64,000 nt of DNA. Origin: Marinobacter sp. CHS3-4. Its GTDB lineage: Bacteria; Pseudomonadota; Gammaproteobacteria; Pseudomonadales; Oleiphilaceae. Below the pieces are notes generated by a model. It had not been told where the DNA came from, made no database searches, and saw nothing but the letters and a program-made list of their open reading frames with translations. How positions within the stretch are numbered: the stretch's first letter is position 1; the number at the start of each line of letters is the position of its first letter. Positions 60,363 to 64,000 of this stretch are shown piece after piece. Location: positions 1,178,001 through 1,242,000 of the forward strand of contig NZ_JASGBJ010000002.1 of NCBI RefSeq assembly GCF_030053415.1, in the 5' to 3' direction. The position numbers and the translations under genes are program-made.

Positions 60363-60953
60363 ATGAGCAATTCGGAAAATACAATTAATCAATGGTTTGC
60401 CAGCCACATGGAGCACATTGCCCACGCGGCAAGCGCTACAGCAACCAACATTGACAGTGCCGCTGATGCATTGGTCGAAACCCTACTGGCAGACGGAAAA
60501 ATACTGACCTGCGCCAACGGCAACGCCAACATTGTCACTCAGTATTTTTGCACCGCCTTGCTGAATCGATTTGACCAGGACCGGCCTGCGCTTCCTGCCA
60601 TCAATCTGGGCGCCGATGCGACCACCTATTCTGCGATATGCAGAGACAACCGGTTTAACGATACGTTTTCTCGTCAGGTCCGGGCTATTGGCAAGCCGGC
60701 TGACTTACTTCTGGTGGTGGTGGACGATGGCCACAAAGCCAATCTGATTCAGGCGATTCAGGTAGCCCATGACCGGGAAATGACCGTCGTGGTTCTGAGC
60801 GCGAAGGAAAAAACAGACATCACATCCTTGCTGCATCCTGAAGACCATGAAATTGCATTGGACAATCTGTCACCGGCCAACGCAACGCCCATTTTCCTCT
60901 TAATCATCAATGCACTGTGCTCATTGATCGATGAAAAAATATTTGGAGGCTAG
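60363..60953 (+). CDS. diaA: SIS-domain protein DiaA (GmhA-like)
   Basis: A 196-residue sugar-isomerase-fold protein. In E. coli the equivalent gene after yraN encodes DiaA, which binds DnaA and promotes initiation; it resembles phosphoheptose isomerase GmhA. Features are an N-terminal helix, LLADGKILTCANGNANIVTQYFCTALLNRF (phosphosugar loop with weak conservation: ANGNAN rather than GNGGSA) and LLVVVDDGHKANLIQAIQVAHDREM. The changed loop argues for a binding rather than catalytic role. A bidirectional terminator follows five bases downstream. Confidence 0.86.
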   Translation: MSNSENTINQWFASHMEHIAHAASATATNIDSAADALVETLLADGKILTCANGNANIVTQYFCTALLNRFDQDRPALPAINLGADATTYSAICRDNRFNDTFSRQVRAIGKPADLLLVVVDDGHKANLIQAIQVAHDREMTVVVLSAKEKTDITSLLHPEDHEIALDNLSPANATPIFLLIINALCSLIDEKIFGG

Positions 60954-60958
60954 ACATT

Positions 60959-60988
60959 AAAAAAGCCAGCTGACTAAAGCTGGCTTTT
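60959..60988. terminator. Bidirectional terminator between diaA and sspB
   Basis: A perfect eleven-base stem (60961-60971 with 60978-60988) with a six-base loop. The plus strand ends in TTTT and the minus strand continues in TTTTTT, so it can end both convergent transcripts. Confidence 0.92.
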
Positions 60989-60994
60989 GCATCA

Positions 60995-61432
60995 CTACTT
61001 CACAACTTTGAGCGTTGGCCTGCCTGATGGCCTTTCACCATCGCCGCCCTCTCCGCTGGCCTCCTTGTCTTTCGTGCCGGGGCCATCCGGGTCCGGAGAT
61101 CCGGGCTCGCTACCGAACACCATACCTTCGCCATTTTCTTTGGCGTAAATCGCCATGACAGCCTGCAAAGGAATGAAGACCTGCATAGGCACGCCACCGA
61201 AGCGGGCGCTGAATTCCAGCGAACCATTACCAATAACCAGACCTCGCACAGCGCCCGGACTGATGTTCAGAACAATCTGCCCGTTAGCAACATGTTCGGT
61301 TGGCACCTGTACGCCCTGGACGCCTGCATCCACAACAATATAGGGGGTACAGTCATTATCCAGGACCCATTCGTTGAATGCCCGGACCAGGTAAGGCCGA
61401 CTGGATGTCATCGTGATCTTGCTGTCGGTCAC
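60995..61432 (-). CDS. sspB: ClpXP protease specificity-enhancing factor
   Basis: SspB delivers ssrA-tagged proteins from stalled ribosomes to ClpXP. The 145-residue protein has the substrate-binding domain (about 10-110), with RPYLVRAFNEWVLDNDCTPYIVVDA at the start and FSARFGGVPMQVFIPLQAV, then a flexible linker rich in Gly, Glu, Asp and Pro. It ends with the ClpX-docking peptide RPTLKVVK, matching the known XB motif. It is 33 bases after sspA. Confidence 0.96.
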   Translation of the reverse strand: MTDSKITMTSSRPYLVRAFNEWVLDNDCTPYIVVDAGVQGVQVPTEHVANGQIVLNISPGAVRGLVIGNGSLEFSARFGGVPMQVFIPLQAVMAIYAKENGEGMVFGSEPGSPDPDGPGTKDKEASGEGGDGERPSGRPTLKVVK

Positions 61433-61465
61433 TGCCGCTCTCCTGTACCTCTCTCTGGCATTGCC

Positions 61466-62095
61466 TTAGTTGCGAATGTCTTCTTCCAGGTCAGACAGGC
61501 TGGCCTTGAAACCTTCACGCGCAAACATACTTTCCATGTATTTCAACAAAGGCTTGCCCTGCTTGTCATTCAGCTCAATCCCTAACGACGGCAGGCGCCA
61601 AAGGATGGGAGCAATGCAGCAGTCAACAATGGTGAATTCTTCGGAAAGGAAGAACGGCATTTCACCAAACAGCGGCGCAGTCGCCAACAGGCTCTCACGG
61701 AGCTCTTTGCGGGCCGCATCAGAAGCCTTGGCATTGGGCTGAGCCAGAATCTGATCAACCAGCCCGCACCAGTCTTTCTGGATGCGATGAATCATTAAAC
61801 GGCTATTGGCCCGCGCGACCGGATAGACAGGCAGCAACGGAGGATGCGGAAACCGCTCGTCCAGGTATTCCATCATGATGTTCGGCTCGTAAAGCACCAG
61901 ATCACGATCAACCAGCGTCGGAAGCGCGTTATACGGATTCAGATCGGCAAGTTCACCCGGAGGGTTATCAGGGTCAACGTTGACAACATCAACGGTTACC
62001 CCCTTTTCTGCCAGCACAATGCGGACTCTGTGGCTGTAGTGACTGGCCGGGTCCGAGAAAAACGTCATTGATGACCGCTTGGTCACAACGCCCAT
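61466..62095 (-). CDS. sspA: Stringent starvation protein A
   Basis: A glutathione-transferase-fold protein that binds RNA polymerase and alters sigma-70 promoter use in starvation and acid stress. The 209-residue protein has an N-terminal thioredoxin-like domain ([20 protein letters not shown]) and a helical C-terminal domain with [19 protein letters not shown]. The catalytic residue of true glutathione transferases is not evident, as in other SspA proteins. It precedes sspB and follows the cytochrome bc1 genes, the usual order. Confidence 0.95.
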   Translation of the reverse strand: MGVVTKRSSMTFFSDPASHYSHRVRIVLAEKGVTVDVVNVDPDNPPGELADLNPYNALPTLVDRDLVLYEPNIMMEYLDERFPHPPLLPVYPVARANSRLMIHRIQKDWCGLVDQILAQPNAKASDAARKELRESLLATAPLFGEMPFFLSEEFTIVDCCIAPILWRLPSLGIELNDKQGKPLLKYMESMFAREGFKASLSDLEEDIRN

Positions 62096-62141
62096 AGAAC
62101 TACCTCACGAATTAGCTAACCGAATTGATCCTGAAAAACGC

Positions 62142-62173
62142 AAAAATCCAGCGGGCCGTCTAATGCCCGCTGG
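62142..62173 (-). terminator. Terminator of the cytochrome bc1 operon
   Basis: A nine-base perfect stem (62148-62156 with 62165-62173) with an eight-base loop. On the minus strand ATTTTT follows. It lies about 30 bases after the cytochrome c1 stop and before sspA. Confidence 0.88.
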
Positions 62174-62203
62174 AACTCAGGGTTCTGCAGTATACCTGAA
62201 AAC

Positions 62204-62959
62204 TCAGTGTACGTCCTTCCAGTACTCGCGATTGAGCAGGTAGGCAAAGATAAAGAAGATCGCCACAAAGATCAGGGCAAACGTGCCGAGTCTTTCACGC
62301 TCCAGCTTCACCGGATCGCCCATATACGACATGAAGTTGGTCAGGTCATACATGGCACTGTTGAATTCCTGAGGTGTCATGGAACCCTCCGACGCCCACT
62401 CCGAGCAAACGCTGCCATTGCGCACATCGCCACTCAGAGGATCCACGCTCGGATCAACACCGATTTTCGGCTCTACTGCACACAGGCCCTGAAGGTCTGA
62501 CAAGACGTGAGGCATACCCACGTTCTCAAACACAACGTTGTTGACTCCAAGCGGACGCGAATCGTCCTTGTAGAAACCCCGAAGATAAGAATAGATCCAG
62601 TCTTCACCACGCAGGCGGGACTCAAGCGTCAGATCGGGTGGCGGCGCGCCAAACCAGTCTGCCGCCATGTCCTTGTTCATGGAGTTTTTCATCAGCTCGC
62701 CAATTTTCGCGCCTGTGAAAATCAGGTTCTCTTCGTAAAGATCAGCAGGAATACCCAGGTCTTCGGAAACACGCTTGTATCGCGCGTATTCCATGGAATG
62801 GCACCCCATGCAATAGTTGGTAAAAAGCGCGGCGCCACGCTGGAGAGAAGCCTTGTTCGCATGATCCGGCTCCATGGTATCCAGTGGGACGGCGGCCCCT
62901 GCTGCCAGCGTCAAAGCTGGCAGGACTGAGATGAAAAGACCAACGATCAGCTTTTTCAT
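62204..62959 (-). CDS. petC: Ubiquinol-cytochrome c reductase cytochrome c1
   Basis: Heme protein of the bc1 complex that passes electrons from the Rieske protein to cytochrome c. The 251-residue precursor has a signal peptide (about 1-20), the heme-c motif CMGCH (about 49-53) with the following SMEYARYKR, a MPHVLSDLQG region that supplies the Met ligand area, and a C-terminal membrane anchor (about 225-243) ending NREYWKDVH. Its ATG overlaps the cytochrome b stop by one base. Confidence 0.96.
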   Translation of the reverse strand: MKKLIVGLFISVLPALTLAAGAAVPLDTMEPDHANKASLQRGAALFTNYCMGCHSMEYARYKRVSEDLGIPADLYEENLIFTGAKIGELMKNSMNKDMAADWFGAPPPDLTLESRLRGEDWIYSYLRGFYKDDSRPLGVNNVVFENVGMPHVLSDLQGLCAVEPKIGVDPSVDPLSGDVRNGSVCSEWASEGSMTPQEFNSAMYDLTNFMSYMGDPVKLERERLGTFALIFVAIFFIFAYLLNREYWKDVH

Positions 62960-64000
62960 TATCCTGTCACCCTCTCTGGCACTGGCTTTGTTTTCTCCAT
63001 GCGCGTGTAGAACGGCATAAGAATGAAGTAGAGGAAGTACAGGGTGGTCAGAATCTGTGCCACCGTAGTACGACCTTCTGTGGCCGGAACAATACCCAGA
63101 TAGCCGAGCACAATGAAGCTGATGACGAAGAGGGTCAACGCGACTTTGCTGATCATGCCTTTGTAGCGCATGGAGCGAACCGGGCTGCGATCAAGCCAGG
63201 GCAAGACAAACAGAATGGCAATGGCGCCACCCATCACAACCACGCCCCAGAACTTGGCGTCGAGACCGAACAGGTCAACTGTCACCGCGCGCAACATGGC
63301 GTAGAACGGCGTGAAGTACCAGACCGGCGCAATGTGATCCGGCGTCTTCAGTGCGTTGGCAGGTTCAAAGTTCGGCTTTTCCAGGAACAGGCCACCCATT
63401 TCCGGGAAGAAGAACACCACAATGAAGAAGATGAAAAAGAACACACCCACACCCAGCAAATCGTGCACGGTGTAGTAAGGATGGAACGGAATGCCGTCTT
63501 TCGGGATACCGTTTTCGTCCTTGTTCTTTTTGATGTCAATGCCGTCGGGGTTGTTGGACCCAACTTCATGCAACGCAAGAATGTGCAGCACTACCAGGCC
63601 AAGCAGAACAATCGGCAAAGCCACAACGTGCAGCGCAAAGAAGCGGTTCAGGGTGATGCCGGAAATCAGGTAGTCACCGCGGATCCACAGCGACAGATCA
63701 TCACCAATGACCGGGATAGCACCGAACAGGTTAACAATGACCTGTGCGCCCCAGTAGGACATCTGTCCCCAAGGCAGCAGGTAACCCATGAAAGCCTCAG
63801 CCATCAGCACCAGATAAATCAGCATGCCAAAGATCCAGATCAGCTCACGGGGCTTCTTGTAAGAGCCATACATCAGGCCACGGAACATGTGGAGGTAGAC
63901 GACGACAAAGAACGCAGATGCGCCGGTGGAGTGCAGGTAGCGCAGAAGCCAACCCCACTGGACGTCCCGCATAATGTATTCAACGGATGCGAAAGCACCT
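62959..64000 (-). CDS. petB: Ubiquinol-cytochrome c reductase cytochrome b (5' end outside window)
   Basis: Membrane core of the bc1 complex with two hemes b and the quinone sites. The window holds about 347 C-terminal residues; the frame is open through 63999 and reads GAFASVEYIMRDVQWGWLLRYLHSTGAS, so the ATG at 63972 is internal. Visible are heme-ligand His residues in RYLHSTG and VYLHMFRG, and in LHVVALP and VLHILALHEVGSNNP, and the Qo-site PDHIAPVWYF (PEWY equivalent, here PVWY). The Rieske subunit gene is expected beyond the right edge. Confidence 0.95.
   Translation of the reverse strand, partial: GAFASVEYIMRDVQWGWLLRYLHSTGASAFFVVVYLHMFRGLMYGSYKKPRELIWIFGMLIYLVLMAEAFMGYLLPWGQMSYWGAQVIVNLFGAIPVIGDDLSLWIRGDYLISGITLNRFFALHVVALPIVLLGLVVLHILALHEVGSNNPDGIDIKKNKDENGIPKDGIPFHPYYTVHDLLGVGVFFFIFFIVVFFFPEMGGLFLEKPNFEPANALKTPDHIAPVWYFTPFYAMLRAVTVDLFGLDAKFWGVVVMGGAIAILFVLPWLDRSPVRSMRYKGMISKVALTLFVISFIVLGYLGIVPATEGRTTVAQILTTLYFLYFILMPFYTRMEKTKPVPERVTG

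Overview
The window is a 64 kb stretch of a gammaproteobacterial chromosome, gene-dense and moderately GC-rich, with no sign of plasmid or phage. Gene order follows the Pseudomonas/Marinobacter pattern: rsmI-rnpB-mraZ beside the division and cell wall (dcw) cluster, then secA-argJ-mutT/thiE, and a proA-nadD-rsfS-rlmH-mrdA-rodA-mltB-rlpA-dacA-lipB block. Together with the three membrane GGDEF-family proteins and the DhlA-like dehalogenase, this suggests a marine Marinobacter-like organism. The genus is an inference; the class is safe. Layout, left to right. (1) 1-1056 holds a membrane diguanylate cyclase whose 5' end may lie outside. (2) 1043-10923, minus strand, is an elongation-wall and housekeeping operon from proA to lipB. 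It makes the rod-shape synthase pair PBP2/RodA, two lytic enzymes, a carboxypeptidase, a ribosome methylase and silencing factor, and NAD, proline and lipoate enzymes. (3) 11101-14551, plus strand, is a tightly coupled three-gene unit: two membrane GGDEF proteins with ruined active sites but intact inhibitory-site motifs, then a DedA-PAP2 fusion. (4) 14554-22538 is mixed: a Lon N-domain protein, an HDOD signalling protein, a secreted peptidoglycan-binding protein, an AI-2E family permease, a haloalkane dehalogenase homologue with a changed nucleophile, a thioesterase and a short DeaD helicase. (5) 22539-25935, minus strand: lgt-thyA-folA with a pair of large hairpin repeats between thyA and folA, and a TauE-type permease. 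(6) 26020-30135, plus strand: a TANGO2/NRDE protein and the isoprenoid set xseB-ispA-dxs. (7) 30128-36319, minus strand: ribA, moaC, mutT/thiE, argJ, secA. (8) 36495-56355, essentially all minus strand: M23 peptidase, lpxC, then the full dcw cluster from ftsZ back to mraZ, with dciA convergent to lpxC. (9) 56674-64000: rnpB, rsmI, divergent lpoA-yraN-diaA, then sspA-sspB and the 3' part of the cytochrome bc1 operon. How the parts fit: most of the window serves the envelope. The Mur enzymes, MraY and MurG make lipid II from UDP-sugars. FtsW/FtsI polymerise it at the septum and RodA/PBP2 along the wall. MltB, RlpA, DacA and the M23 protein trim it, and LpoA stimulates a class A synthase. LpxC and Lgt supply lipid A and lipoproteins, Dxs and IspA supply isoprenyl precursors for the undecaprenyl carrier, and the DedA-PAP2 fusion may recycle that carrier. 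MraZ and a four-box operator sit at the head of the dcw cluster. The most unusual features are the two hairpin repeats with covarying stems (23114-23445), the degenerate-GGDEF/DedA-PAP2 operon, and the Asp-to-Asn change at the dehalogenase nucleophile. No tRNA, CRISPR array or insertion sequence was found.
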